Shown in pieces: positions 1-8,202 of a stretch of DNA of 21,325 nt. This DNA is from GH45 sp046704385 (lineage in GTDB: Bacteria; Bacteroidota; Bacteroidia; Bacteroidales; SZUA-534): assembly GCA_046704385.1 (NCBI GenBank), contig JBJKSB010000069.1, positions 1-21,325 on the forward strand. The letters are read 5' to 3'. The notes beneath the pieces are model-generated. The model saw nothing but the letters and a program-made list of their open reading frames with translations, searched no databases and had not been told where the DNA came from. Each line of letters starts with the position of its first letter. Within the stretch, counting starts at the first letter, position 1. The position numbers and the translations under genes are program-made.

Positions 1-1725
1 AGTTATAGTTGTGATAATATCAATTCCAGGTAAAACATAAGAGATTTCCATAGGAGGAATGGTAAATTCATTGCCCCCAATCCCCAAGGTTAAATTAAGG
101 TCCGGATATTGATCCAACCGATCTCCAACCTGCATTTTATTGTTTTCATAATCATTAAAAATTCTGTAAGCTACTTCCCAAACCCAGGTACTGACCTGTT
201 TATTCAATTTGAATTCATTAGTTTGTATATCTAAATTAGTTAAGCAAAAATCGCCTGTATTAAAATAAATGGCATCCATGGGAGGACAAGCAAAAACCGG
301 ATAATGTGAAACTGGAAAATTTTCCAGTTCATACAGCTGTAGTTGTTTTGTATTCATCCAATTTTCAGGAAGTGCTGATTTAAACTGGATTAAGGGCATA
401 TAGTTTTTTAAACTGAGCATCCGGAATGATTCATATGAATCTAAGTGCTCATTTACCGGATAAACATTAATTTTTAAAATATTTGGCTCATCTGACCATG
501 AATCCTTACTACTCAACATTCCTTCGTCGTTCCATTTTTCAATAAATGTATGATAAAAACTGGTCCTAAAATGATAAGAATATATCGGTTCAACATTTCC
601 CTCTACATAAAATGAAACCTTATAAATTCGTTGTGTCAGCAAATAATCATTCGGTATTCTATATTCATAAATATCCAGATCACTATTATACCTTACTTCC
701 ATTTCTACAGAATCAAGTGTCTCATTGTCGAAGAATCTTACTATTAAATTCTGCTCACCAAAATATTTTTGATATGTAAAACCTTTAAACCTGAAATATC
801 CTTTTGGGTATTCTCCTATCAGGAAGTTACATTGCCTGTATAGAGGATAGGTAACTTCGAAATTGTCATCTGTTATGTTCAAATTATTTTTTGAAGAGGT
901 TATGAATTTCTTTTTAAGCACATCTCTATTTTCCCCACAGGGTATCCAATCATTAACTTCGTGTTTGACAAACCAATTTGCCGTTACCAAACATTCGTAA
1001 ACTTCATCCCGGTTTAACGTTTTTTTATTAATCAGATATACTATATTCCTATCTATTACCTTTTTCAACAGTATGCTATCTCCGTCACTATTATATAATT
1101 TATATTCAAGTACATACTTATACTCATCTCCGTTGAAATTATCTTTTTCCAGGATTTCTCCCGGACTATAATTTAATGCAACCGAAGGCATTAAATAAAT
1201 GGTGCTATCAAATATCGTGGTGGTAAATTCATTAAGTGCTTTAAATGCCAAACCTGGTAAAATCGATAACGTAAATTCCTCCTTTTCAATTCCAAAAAAT
1301 GCTTCTTCACCATTTGTATAATTGGTGCCGGTTTTATCTTTAAAATACCACGTAGCCCAAAGAGTTGCTTTCAGAATTGATCCTTTTCGGTAATTTGTTT
1401 TTGGATAAAAAACCATCGTGGTGTCACTTATAAATTGATAGGTTATAGGTACAGAAATTCCTTTATCATATACGGTTACGCTATCATAGTGTAAAATATA
1501 ATCGATAGGATACGCTTTACTTAACGATACCATATTCTGATTTAAATTAAGAATAATCTGACTATTACAATAAATATTAGTCCGTGTTGAACTTTTTATC
1601 AAACTGTGTTTACCTTCTTCAATGGTTTTTGCAAAAGCATTATCCTTCCAGATATAAACTTCCTGTTTATCGGTACATCCAATAATTACTACAAGAGCTA
1701 ATAATATAAATTCTTTAGTTTTCAT
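1..1725 (-). CDS. Partial large surface lipoprotein, unrecognised family (C-terminus beyond window)
   Basis: Reading the minus strand from the ATG at 1725-1723 gives an uninterrupted frame of 575 codons to the window edge, with no stop, so the 3' end is missing. The N-terminus (MKTKEFILLALVVIIGC) is a lipoprotein signal peptide with the lipobox cysteine at residue 17, so the mature protein is expected to be lipid-anchored in the periplasm or on the surface. The rest is soluble, rich in aromatic and beta-strand-like segments, and has no transmembrane helix. Residues about 45-150 look like an Ig-like beta-sandwich of the kind found in other Bacteroidota lipoproteins, but no catalytic motif was found and I do not recognise the family. 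The sequence just before the start is A-rich (aaccaaacattaactaaa), normal for this phylum. The gene is divergent from ilvC, 291 bp away, so the two are probably regulated separately. The frame and lipobox are secure; the function is unknown. Confidence 0.8.
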   Translation of the reverse strand, partial: MKTKEFILLALVVIIGCTDKQEVYIWKDNAFAKTIEEGKHSLIKSSTRTNIYCNSQIILNLNQNMVSLSKAYPIDYILHYDSVTVYDKGISVPITYQFISDTTMVFYPKTNYRKGSILKATLWATWYFKDKTGTNYTNGEEAFFGIEKEEFTLSILPGLAFKALNEFTTTIFDSTIYLMPSVALNYSPGEILEKDNFNGDEYKYVLEYKLYNSDGDSILLKKVIDRNIVYLINKKTLNRDEVYECLVTANWFVKHEVNDWIPCGENRDVLKKKFITSSKNNLNITDDNFEVTYPLYRQCNFLIGEYPKGYFRFKGFTYQKYFGEQNLIVRFFDNETLDSVEMEVRYNSDLDIYEYRIPNDYLLTQRIYKVSFYVEGNVEPIYSYHFRTSFYHTFIEKWNDEGMLSSKDSWSDEPNILKINVYPVNEHLDSYESFRMLSLKNYMPLIQFKSALPENWMNTKQLQLYELENFPVSHYPVFACPPMDAIYFNTGDFCLTNLDIQTNEFKLNKQVSTWVWEVAYRIFNDYENNKMQVGDRLDQYPDLNLTLGIGGNEFTIPPMEISYVLPGIDIITTIT

Positions 1726-1925
1726 TTTAGTTAATGTTTGGTTAATAGTGTAAATATATTCAAAATATTATAATTGAGAAACTTTACTTGAATTCAGACA
1801 TCTATCAGGATAAAGAATCAGGATAAGTGCCACGAGTCCGGAAGCAACTAAAATCGTTAAAACAAAAACAACAATCCACGAAAAGTACCTAAATTACCTT
1901 TTTTTTATCCCCGTGATTAAAAGTA

Positions 1926-1955
1926 TTTGTTGTTACTTTGTATCATGTAGTTATG
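1926..1955 (+). promoter_or_regulatory. Candidate Bacteroidota-type promoter of ilvC
   Basis: TTTG at 1926-1929 and TAGTTATG at 1948-1955 are 18 bases apart and resemble the phylum's -33 TTTG / -7 TAnnTTTG signals, with one mismatch in the -7 box. Transcription would begin about 55 nt before the ilvC start. A competing -7 box, TTACTTTG at 1933-1940, also has one mismatch but no partner upstream. No attenuator or leader peptide rich in branched-chain residues was seen in the 61 bases before the start. The rest of the 291-bp gap (1726-2016) shows nothing else recognisable. Confidence 0.3.
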
Positions 1956-2016
1956 CATTAATAAAATTCAGGTAATTACGTTAAATTCGGTTAAAACATT
2001 AAAAACATATTGAAAA

Positions 2017-3492
2017 ATGGCAAATTATTTTAATTCACTTTCGTTGCGTGACCAATTGGGTCAACTGGGAGTTTGCGAGTTTATGGACAGCTCGGAATTT
2101 GCAGATGGTGTAAAAGCTTTATTAGGCAAAAAAGTTGTAATTGTAGGTTGTGGTGCCCAGGGCTTAAACCAGGGACTGAATATGCGCGATTCCGGTTTGG
2201 ATGTTTCCTATACTCTGCGTGAATCGGCAATTAAAGAACAGCGCCAGTCGTATAAAAATGCCGTTGAAAATAATTTTAAAGTAGGTATTTACGAAGAAAT
2301 GCTTCCCGATGCCGACCTGGTAGTAAATCTGACTCCTGACAAGCAACACAGTGGTGTAATAGAAGCTGTAATGCCCTTAATGAAAAAAGGGGCTACCTTG
2401 TCGTATTCTCATGGTTTTAATATTGTTGAAGAAGGTATGCAAATCCGTAAGGACATTACTGTAATTATGGTGGCCCCCAAATCGCCGGGATCGGAAGTTC
2501 GCGAAGAATACAAACGCGGATTCGGTGTTCCTACTTTGATCGCAGTACATCCTGAAAACGATCCACAGGGAATAGGTTTTGAACAGGCCAAAGCTTACGC
2601 TGCTGCAACTGGCGGTCATAACGCCGGGGTGTTGAAATCATCGTTTGTGGCTGAAGTAAAATCGGACCTGATGGGTGAACAAACTATTTTGTGCGGATTG
2701 TTACAAACCGGTTCTATCTTGTGCTTCGATAAAATGGTTGAAAAAGGTATTGAAAAAAGCTATGCTTCAAAGTTAATACAATATGGATGGGAAACCGTTA
2801 CTGAAGCTCTGAAACACGGCGGTATCACTAACATGATGGACCGCCTTTCAAATCCTGCCAAAGTAAAAGCATACGAATTGGCTGAGGAAATGAAACAGAT
2901 TATGCGCCCATTGTTCGAAAAGCATATGGATAATATTATGAGCGGTGTATTTTCATCGACAATGATGAAAGACTGGGCCGATGGCGATAAAGATTTACTT
3001 AACTGGCGTGCTGCAACTGCAGAAACTGACTTTGAGAAAACTCCGGCCGGAAGCATGAAAATATCTGAACAGGAATTTTTCGATAACGGCGTCCTTATGG
3101 TGGCTTTTATAAAGTCAGGTGTTGAACTGGCTTTCGAAGTAATGACAGAAACAGGTATTAAAGCTGAATCAGCGTATTATGAATCGTTGCACGAAACACC
3201 TTTAATTGCCAATACCATTGCCCGTAAAAAGCTTTTTGAAATGAACCGTGTAATTTCCGATACTGCTGAGTACGGTTGCTACCTTTTCGATCATGCCTGT
3301 AAACCTTTACTGGCCGATTTTATGGCCAAAATTGACACCGATGTAATTGGTAAAAACTACATGGCAGGTAAAGACAATCATGTTGACAATAAACAAATTA
3401 TTGCTGTAAATTCCGCACTTCGTAATCATCCGGTTGAAATAGTGGGAGCAAAATTACGCGCTAAGATGACTGCCATGGAATCAATTATTTAG
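2017..3492 (+). CDS. ilvC: Ketol-acid reductoisomerase (NADP+), class II long form
   Basis: Second common enzyme of isoleucine, valine and leucine synthesis: isomerises and reduces acetolactate or acetohydroxybutyrate to the dihydroxy acid with NADPH and Mg2+, in the cytosol. At 491 residues it has the same length as Escherichia coli IlvC and aligns with it nearly without gaps. The Rossmann motif GCGAQGLNQG is at 44-53. The NADPH-phosphate-contacting residues R68, R76 and S78 are kept, which argues for NADPH rather than NADH. Catalytic residues H132 and K155, and metal ligands D217 and E221, sit at the E. coli positions; the second ligand pair is in the ESLHE segment near 389-393. Two C-terminal knotted domains are present, as in class II enzymes. 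The gene stands alone, with no ilvD, ilvB/N or leu genes beside it, and a terminator follows at once. Its likeness to the enterobacterial form suggests ancient transfer or shared class II ancestry. Confidence 0.98.
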   Translation: MANYFNSLSLRDQLGQLGVCEFMDSSEFADGVKALLGKKVVIVGCGAQGLNQGLNMRDSGLDVSYTLRESAIKEQRQSYKNAVENNFKVGIYEEMLPDADLVVNLTPDKQHSGVIEAVMPLMKKGATLSYSHGFNIVEEGMQIRKDITVIMVAPKSPGSEVREEYKRGFGVPTLIAVHPENDPQGIGFEQAKAYAAATGGHNAGVLKSSFVAEVKSDLMGEQTILCGLLQTGSILCFDKMVEKGIEKSYASKLIQYGWETVTEALKHGGITNMMDRLSNPAKVKAYELAEEMKQIMRPLFEKHMDNIMSGVFSSTMMKDWADGDKDLLNWRAATAETDFEKTPAGSMKISEQEFFDNGVLMVAFIKSGVELAFEVMTETGIKAESAYYESLHETPLIANTIARKKLFEMNRVISDTAEYGCYLFDHACKPLLADFMAKIDTDVIGKNYMAGKDNHVDNKQIIAVNSALRNHPVEIVGAKLRAKMTAMESII

Positions 3493-3524
3493 TATAGTTA
3501 GAAAATTGATTATAATATTTTATG

Positions 3525-3552
3525 AAACCACCTCTTTTGGGGTGGTTTTTTT
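3525..3552 (+). terminator. Intrinsic terminator after ilvC
   Basis: A 10-bp stem, 3525-3534 paired with 3539-3548 (one T-G wobble), closes a TTTT loop and runs straight into a T tract ending at 3552. It starts 33 bases after the ilvC stop, so ilvC is most likely a monocistronic transcript. Confidence 0.85.
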
Positions 3553-3596
3553 GTTAAAAAGATAGAGCGTTTTGGAGTGGTTATTATCCCTCCCAA

Positions 3597-3615
3597 CCTC
3601 CCTTTTCAAGGGAGG
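3597..3615. repeat. Perfect GC-rich intergenic hairpin (REP-like)
   Basis: CCTCCCTT (3597-3604) and AAGGGAGG (3608-3615) are perfect inverted repeats around a three-base loop, in AT-rich surroundings and preceded by another pyrimidine run (TCCCTCCC, 3587-3594). No T tract follows, so it is not an ordinary terminator. It resembles the short palindromes scattered between genes in Bacteroidota genomes, but only one copy lies in this window, so repeat status is inferred. No REP-associated transposase gene is nearby. Confidence 0.45.
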
Positions 3616-3664
3616 ATCAGGCCTCTGCAATTGATTTACTTTTAACCTTAAAGAATGGTCACTG

Positions 3665-3721
3665 CTGTTTTGTCAGGTAGCACCGTTCCCTTCTTAAATG
3701 GGTTAGTGCGGATAAAAACAG
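3665..3721 (+). other. Possible structured RNA element in the ilvC-phosphoesterase gap
   Basis: Three nested stems can be drawn: CTGTTTT 3665-3671 with AAAACAG 3715-3721; GCAC 3680-3683 with GTGC 3706-3709; and CCCTT 3688-3692 with AAtGGG 3697-3702 (one bulged T), closing a CTTA loop. The patch is richer in GC than the rest of the gap and lies about 137 bases before the phosphoesterase start. I could not match it to a riboswitch class; the TAGCACC segment recalls a T-box bulge (TGGNACC) but the rest of a T-box is absent. In the remaining gap (3493-3857) I see only the terminator, the hairpin at 3597 and AT-rich sequence. Confidence 0.25.
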
Positions 3722-3857
3722 AATAAAAGCATTATGATAGTCCCCGTCAACTTTTTTAACCAGTATTATTCAATTTTGCCGGCCAAAAAACCATTTTTAC
3801 CGAATAAACATGGCAGGGTTAAAAAGTGTTTTATTCTTTTGTTAAAATTTTTAAATA

Positions 3858-5012
3858 ATGAAGCACCTGGCATTTTTAATATTCTTTACGGTATTTTTTG
3901 GTATTTTCTTTTTAGGCTCATGGTATGTTTATACCCGTGGTTCGCAAGCCCTGGCAGGCACCAGCTTTGTTAACCTGTTTAAATGGATATTCTGGGGCCT
4001 GACCCTGACCTTTGGAATCGGGCAGTTTTTAGAACGGGGCAACCCCACACAAATAGGTCATGTAATTTCTTATATAGGTTCTTTCTGGCTTGCCATTTTA
4101 TGGTATCTTTTTTTATTTGTAGTGGCTATCGATTTGGTAAGGGTTGGAAACCATTGGTTTCAATTTATTCCCCAAAGCTGGATAGAAAATATTTTCACTG
4201 GTCGTTATCTCTTTATCGGGGTTTCAGCTGCCACGCTGATACTTGTGTTAATAGGGCATTTACATGCTATAAATCCAAAAATAATTTATGAGGATATTGA
4301 TATCGATAAAAAATCGAATGACGATAAAGATTTAAAAGTAGCCCTTGTTACTGATATCCATATGGGGAATATTATAGGAAACAACCGGGTAAAACAACTT
4401 GTTAATAAGCTAAATGACGAAAAACCCGATTTGGTTCTTTTTGGGGGCGACCTGGTGGATCATAATCCCCTGCCGGTTATTAAAAAGAATATGGGTGAAA
4501 ACTTTATGCAGCTCAACCCTCCCCTGGGAAAATATGCCATAACCGGAAACCATGAGTACATTGGTAAACCGGATATCAGCATTGATTATCTTTCGCAATT
4601 TGGCATTCAATACATCAGAGATTCGATAGTAAATGTTGCCGATAAACTTTGGTTAATTGGCCGCGAAGACAAAGGTAAATTTCGGTTCACTGGAGAGAAA
4701 CGAGCCAACTTAAGTGATTTATTAAATGGTGAAGACAAAAGCCGCCCCATAATTCTGATGGACCATCAGCCGGTGGAATTAGATTCTGTAAAGCAGGCAG
4801 GAGTTGATTTAATGGTTTCCGGTCACACCCATAAAGGGCAATTCTGGCCTTTTGGTTGGCTCACTAAAAAGATTTATGAGCTGGATTTTGGTCTCTTGAA
4901 AAAAGGAAATACATACTTTTATGTGTCTTCGGGTTTCGGTACCTGGGGGCCTCCCGTAAGAATTGGCAGCCGGTCTGAAATTGTGGTTTTTAACTTAAAG
5001 CTAAGACGTTAA
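3858..5012 (+). CDS. Membrane-anchored calcineurin-like metallophosphoesterase (YkuE/YaeI-like)
   Basis: A 384-residue protein in two parts. Residues 1-140 carry about four hydrophobic helices (roughly 4-24, 40-56, 68-95 and 117-137). Residues 158-384 form a cytoplasmic-type metallophosphoesterase domain with the five classic blocks: TDIHMG (D166, H168), GGDLVDH (D198), GNHE (N231, H232), MDHQP (H303) and SGHTH (H323, H325). These residues bind two metal ions and hydrolyse a phosphoester. The layout of N-terminal helices plus this domain is that of YkuE/YaeI-like proteins, some relatives of which cleave UDP-2,3-diacylglucosamine in lipid A synthesis; the substrate here cannot be read from sequence. 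An ATG-initiated frame from 3734 overlaps this gene's 5' end, but it lacks family features. The gene is flanked by 365 bp upstream and 176 bp downstream and appears to be monocistronic. Confidence 0.9.
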   Translation: MKHLAFLIFFTVFFGIFFLGSWYVYTRGSQALAGTSFVNLFKWIFWGLTLTFGIGQFLERGNPTQIGHVISYIGSFWLAILWYLFLFVVAIDLVRVGNHWFQFIPQSWIENIFTGRYLFIGVSAATLILVLIGHLHAINPKIIYEDIDIDKKSNDDKDLKVALVTDIHMGNIIGNNRVKQLVNKLNDEKPDLVLFGGDLVDHNPLPVIKKNMGENFMQLNPPLGKYAITGNHEYIGKPDISIDYLSQFGIQYIRDSIVNVADKLWLIGREDKGKFRFTGEKRANLSDLLNGEDKSRPIILMDHQPVELDSVKQAGVDLMVSGHTHKGQFWPFGWLTKKIYELDFGLLKKGNTYFYVSSGFGTWGPPVRIGSRSEIVVFNLKLRR

Positions 5013-5188
5013 TTCTCATTTAACTCTTGTCGTTTGGGCATAATATCTAGTTTCGGCACATACCTACATAGAACCTGTTCCAAAAAAATTTATCATACTG
5101 TTTTATAATTCGGTTATAATTACTTTCTTTAAAGAATTGTAGTATATCATTAATGATCTGGTTTTTACTTTAGCCTAAACATCCTGTT

Positions 5189-7306
5189 ATGAGACGTGTT
5201 TTTCTTGTTTTATTCCTGTGTGTAATAAGTATCTTTACTTTTTCGCAAAAAAAAATTAGTGGAAAAAGTGACGTTTTTAATTTTAACAGCAAGCCTGTTT
5301 ATGAAAAGGGTGAAGCTCCCGATTTAAAAGCTGACGCAAAGTTTATTGATGAAAATAAAAACGGCATTTTAGATCCGGGTGAAAACGCCTATTTTGAAGT
5401 AACCCTCTCGAACCAGGGAAAAGGAACCGCCCAGGGAGTAAATGTATGGCTTAAGACCGATTTTAATCAACAACATGTATCTGTTCAAAAGCCTTCAGAA
5501 ATATATTTTATTCAACCCAATAAATCGGTGATTGTAGATATTCCGGTAACGGCTGATTCAAATCTAATCCTCGGTACGAATAAAGCCGAAATTGATATCA
5601 CTGAAAATTTTGGTTTTAACCCAAAGCCTGTTTATTTGAATCTTGATCCGGTTTATTCCAGGGGCATGCCACCTAACCTTTTTATGGATATGAGTTTCGA
5701 AGATGAGAATAATAACGGAGTTCTTGAAAGCAGCGAATCCGGGCTTCTTAAAATGCAAATTTCTAATAAAGGCGCAGGTGTAGCCCAGGGATTAAAACTC
5801 AGCATTGAAGACAATATTTCAGACAGTAATTTTATTATAGGCTCAACCCCCGAAATTTTCTATCTGAATCCTGATGAATCGGCCTATTTTGAAATACCAA
5901 TTACTGCCAAGTTCAATATACAGACGCACGAACATAAGCTCTCCATAAATTTGAGTGAGCATTTTGGTTACGATATGGATCCGGCTTATCTGGTGTTAAA
6001 TTCACTGGAATATCAAAAACCCCAAATTGTATTTGCCGGTTATGAGGTAATTGATTATGGGGAAGGCACCTCTGCAGTAATGAAAGACGGGCAATTACAG
6101 GCCGGTGAAATGGTAAAACTTAAAATAATTGTGCAGAATATAGGCACAGGAAAGGCTTTAAATGTTGATTACAAGGTAACCGAAAATAATCCGAACATTT
6201 ATATAGACAACGATAGCGGACATATTGGAACTATTGGACCAGGAGATATAGCTGATTTTACTGTTAACTATAGTCCCAATAAAAAGGTGGAATCATCAGA
6301 CGATCTGTCAACCATATTAAACATAACGGAGAAATTAGGGAATGGTGACCTTAAGGATTTTAAACTTCCCATCGTACTGAATCAAAAACCTCCAACGGCT
6401 AATTTGATTGAGGTTAAGGCCGACCTTGACAAACTGACTCAGCAAATTGCACGTTTTGAATATTCATCGAATAAATTTACAACCAATGTGGGTAAAATAG
6501 TGGATATTGCCGATATTAAACCCTCAAAATCAGTTCGGAAAAATGCTGTTGCCATTGTTTTTGGTGTCGAAGAGTATACTAATTTGCCACCAGCACCTTA
6601 TGCAGCAAACGATGCCGACTATATTACCAAATACCTTAAAGACGTGTTAGGTATCGAACAGGTGGTTACCTATAAAAATGCCGATGTTTCAGGATTTATT
6701 TTTGATGATGTGTTCAATACCGATAACGGTGAATTACAAAAAGCCATTGTAAAAGGCGAAACTGAACTTTTTGTGTTTTATTCAGGACATGGTATTCCTT
6801 CAAAAGCGGGGGATGAGATCTATTTATTCCCGTCTGACGGAAGGGTTGAACGGTTGGATCGACAAGGATATAATATTAATGACCTGTATAATAACCTGAA
6901 TCAACTGGGAGCAAAAAATACGGTGGTATTTATTGATGCCTGCTTCAGTGGATCATCAAGAACATCCGAAAAAGTTAAAATTGAAAATTTAGTAGCACAA
7001 AAGGGTGTTAAAATTAACCCGAAGCTTGTTGAGCCCTGGCAAACCAATCCTAACTTTTCAGTTTTTAATTCATCGGGTCCTAACGAAACATCTCTTGGAT
7101 TTGATCCCTCAAAAACAGGTTTGTTCACTTATTATTTATGTGCCGGATTAAAAGGTGAAGCTGACGAAAATAAGGATAATAAAATTACCAATATGGAATT
7201 GTATAATTATGTGTTTCAAAAGGTGACGGAGACTTCAAAAAAGATTTTTGGTGTTCAAACTCCTCAGTTTCACGGCAATAAAGATTATACTCTGGTTGAA
7301 TTCTAA
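5189..7306 (+). CDS. Secreted C14 caspase-like cysteine peptidase with CARDB-like repeats
   Basis: A 705-residue exported protein. Residues 1-20 are a signal peptide (ending TFSQ). Three CARDB-like beta-sandwich repeats follow, beginning near 42, 160 and 278. The first two open with EF-hand-like loops, D54-x-N56-x-N58-G59 to E65 and D172-x-N174-x-N176-G177 to E183; the third is degenerate. After a linker containing a short helical stretch (about 408-440), residues 451-705 form a caspase-fold domain: AIVFGVEEY near 454, catalytic H534 in YSGHG, and C585 in DACFSG. A further canonical EF-hand-like loop, D659-x-N661-x-D663 to E670, lies near the C-terminus. The catalytic dyad is intact, so an active peptidase is likely; bacterial relatives cleave after basic or acidic residues, and the specificity here is unknown. 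There is no lipobox and no C-terminal sorting domain, so a periplasmic or secreted location is inferred. Its stop is 21 bp from the next gene, suggesting co-transcription. Confidence 0.9.
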   Translation: MRRVFLVLFLCVISIFTFSQKKISGKSDVFNFNSKPVYEKGEAPDLKADAKFIDENKNGILDPGENAYFEVTLSNQGKGTAQGVNVWLKTDFNQQHVSVQKPSEIYFIQPNKSVIVDIPVTADSNLILGTNKAEIDITENFGFNPKPVYLNLDPVYSRGMPPNLFMDMSFEDENNNGVLESSESGLLKMQISNKGAGVAQGLKLSIEDNISDSNFIIGSTPEIFYLNPDESAYFEIPITAKFNIQTHEHKLSINLSEHFGYDMDPAYLVLNSLEYQKPQIVFAGYEVIDYGEGTSAVMKDGQLQAGEMVKLKIIVQNIGTGKALNVDYKVTENNPNIYIDNDSGHIGTIGPGDIADFTVNYSPNKKVESSDDLSTILNITEKLGNGDLKDFKLPIVLNQKPPTANLIEVKADLDKLTQQIARFEYSSNKFTTNVGKIVDIADIKPSKSVRKNAVAIVFGVEEYTNLPPAPYAANDADYITKYLKDVLGIEQVVTYKNADVSGFIFDDVFNTDNGELQKAIVKGETELFVFYSGHGIPSKAGDEIYLFPSDGRVERLDRQGYNINDLYNNLNQLGAKNTVVFIDACFSGSSRTSEKVKIENLVAQKGVKINPKLVEPWQTNPNFSVFNSSGPNETSLGFDPSKTGLFTYYLCAGLKGEADENKDNKITNMELYNYVFQKVTETSKKIFGVQTPQFHGNKDYTLVEF

Positions 7307-7327
7307 CCTTTTCAATTTAATTGATTT

Positions 7328-8191
7328 ATGAAGTTTTTTTATACAAACATCCGGATGAAATTAACAATTCTGCTAATAGCAGCCGGATTGAATCCGCTTA
7401 TGTCGCAGCACATAACCCAAATACAACCCAAACAAAACGGAAATACTATTGAAATAAACTATAAAATCGCCGGGGCAAAATTCGACGACAAATTCGATAT
7501 CACCTTATTTGTGAGTTTTGATGGTGGAAATACTTTTAAAGGTCCCGTGAAGTCCGTTTCAGGCGATTTATCGGTAGAAAATGCCAAAGGTACCAAGACC
7601 ATTGTATGGGATGCATTTAAGGATGTAACAGCTTTAGATGGTGATATTATTTTTGATGTACGAGCCGATGTCCAAAAACTGCCTGTTGATAAAGTCCTTT
7701 TTGCCCAGTACAGTGGTGGAATCATGCTTTCAAGTATGGATTATAACACCCCCTTTGGATTTATGGTGGGCTCACTGGGAAAACTGGGTTGGTTTGGGGC
7801 AGTAAGACTTAATTCATTGACTATGGCTGATTATACATTTGATGGTGAAAAAATGGATCAAGACATCCTGTATCAATTTGACGATAAAATTAAGTATCCG
7901 AGGATTTCAGCCGTTGCAGGTGCTACTTATCAAATTGGTTGGAAAACCTTTGTTTATGGCGGCCTGGGCTATGGAATTAAAAATTATTACCAGCAAATTG
8001 ACGAGTTCAGTCAAACCGATGCCTCCCCGCAAGGGAAAAAATGGGTTGGCATTGATGCATACCAGCAACAAGGTTTTGAAATAGAATTGGGATCAATAAT
8101 TAAAATAAACAATTTGAATTTCAGCCTTGGATGTAATGTGTTTAATTTTGAGCATATAAGCTTAAATGCAGGCTTGGGGTGGTCGTTTTAA
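7328..8191 (+). CDS. Predicted outer-membrane beta-barrel protein with N-terminal Ig-like domain
   Basis: A 287-residue protein with a signal peptide ending MSQ (residue 27). Translation may begin at the first ATG or at codon 10 (7355), which gives the tidier leader MKLTILLIAAGLNPLMSQ. Residues about 30-117 form an Ig-like module with the signature VSFDGGNTF, VSGD and GTKTIVWDAF, which in Bacteroidota is often attached to FGE/SUMF1-type proteins. Residues 120-287 alternate polar and hydrophobic residues, are rich in glycine and aromatic residues, and end in the barrel-like LNAGLGWSF, with a terminal phenylalanine typical of outer-membrane barrels. The gene sits 21 bp after the caspase gene and 11 bp before the FN3-FGE lipoprotein gene, which suggests an operon and a shared envelope location. 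I infer a surface scaffold or pore; no enzymatic motif is present. Confidence 0.75.
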   Translation: MKFFYTNIRMKLTILLIAAGLNPLMSQHITQIQPKQNGNTIEINYKIAGAKFDDKFDITLFVSFDGGNTFKGPVKSVSGDLSVENAKGTKTIVWDAFKDVTALDGDIIFDVRADVQKLPVDKVLFAQYSGGIMLSSMDYNTPFGFMVGSLGKLGWFGAVRLNSLTMADYTFDGEKMDQDILYQFDDKIKYPRISAVAGATYQIGWKTFVYGGLGYGIKNYYQQIDEFSQTDASPQGKKWVGIDAYQQQGFEIELGSIIKINNLNFSLGCNVFNFEHISLNAGLGWSF

Positions 8192-8202
8192 AATTCACAA
8201 CT

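Noticed and set aside
3672..3712. T-box or SAM-type riboswitch
   Set aside because: Only a TAGCACC segment resembles a T-box bulge; the specifier stem, full antiterminator and downstream aminoacyl or methionine gene are missing.
3734..3973. A 79-codon frame before the metallophosphoesterase gene
   Set aside because: It overlaps the confident phosphoesterase gene in another frame and shows no family resemblance or signal.
5099..5120. AT-rich inverted repeat TTATAA...TTATAA upstream of the caspase gene
   Set aside because: The arms are self-palindromic, very short and AT-only, so they are expected by chance here.
8179..8202. Upstream GTG start for the FN3-FGE lipoprotein
   Set aside because: It overlaps the preceding stop region and would place eight residues ahead of a good signal peptide; the ATG at 8203 gives a clean lipobox leader.
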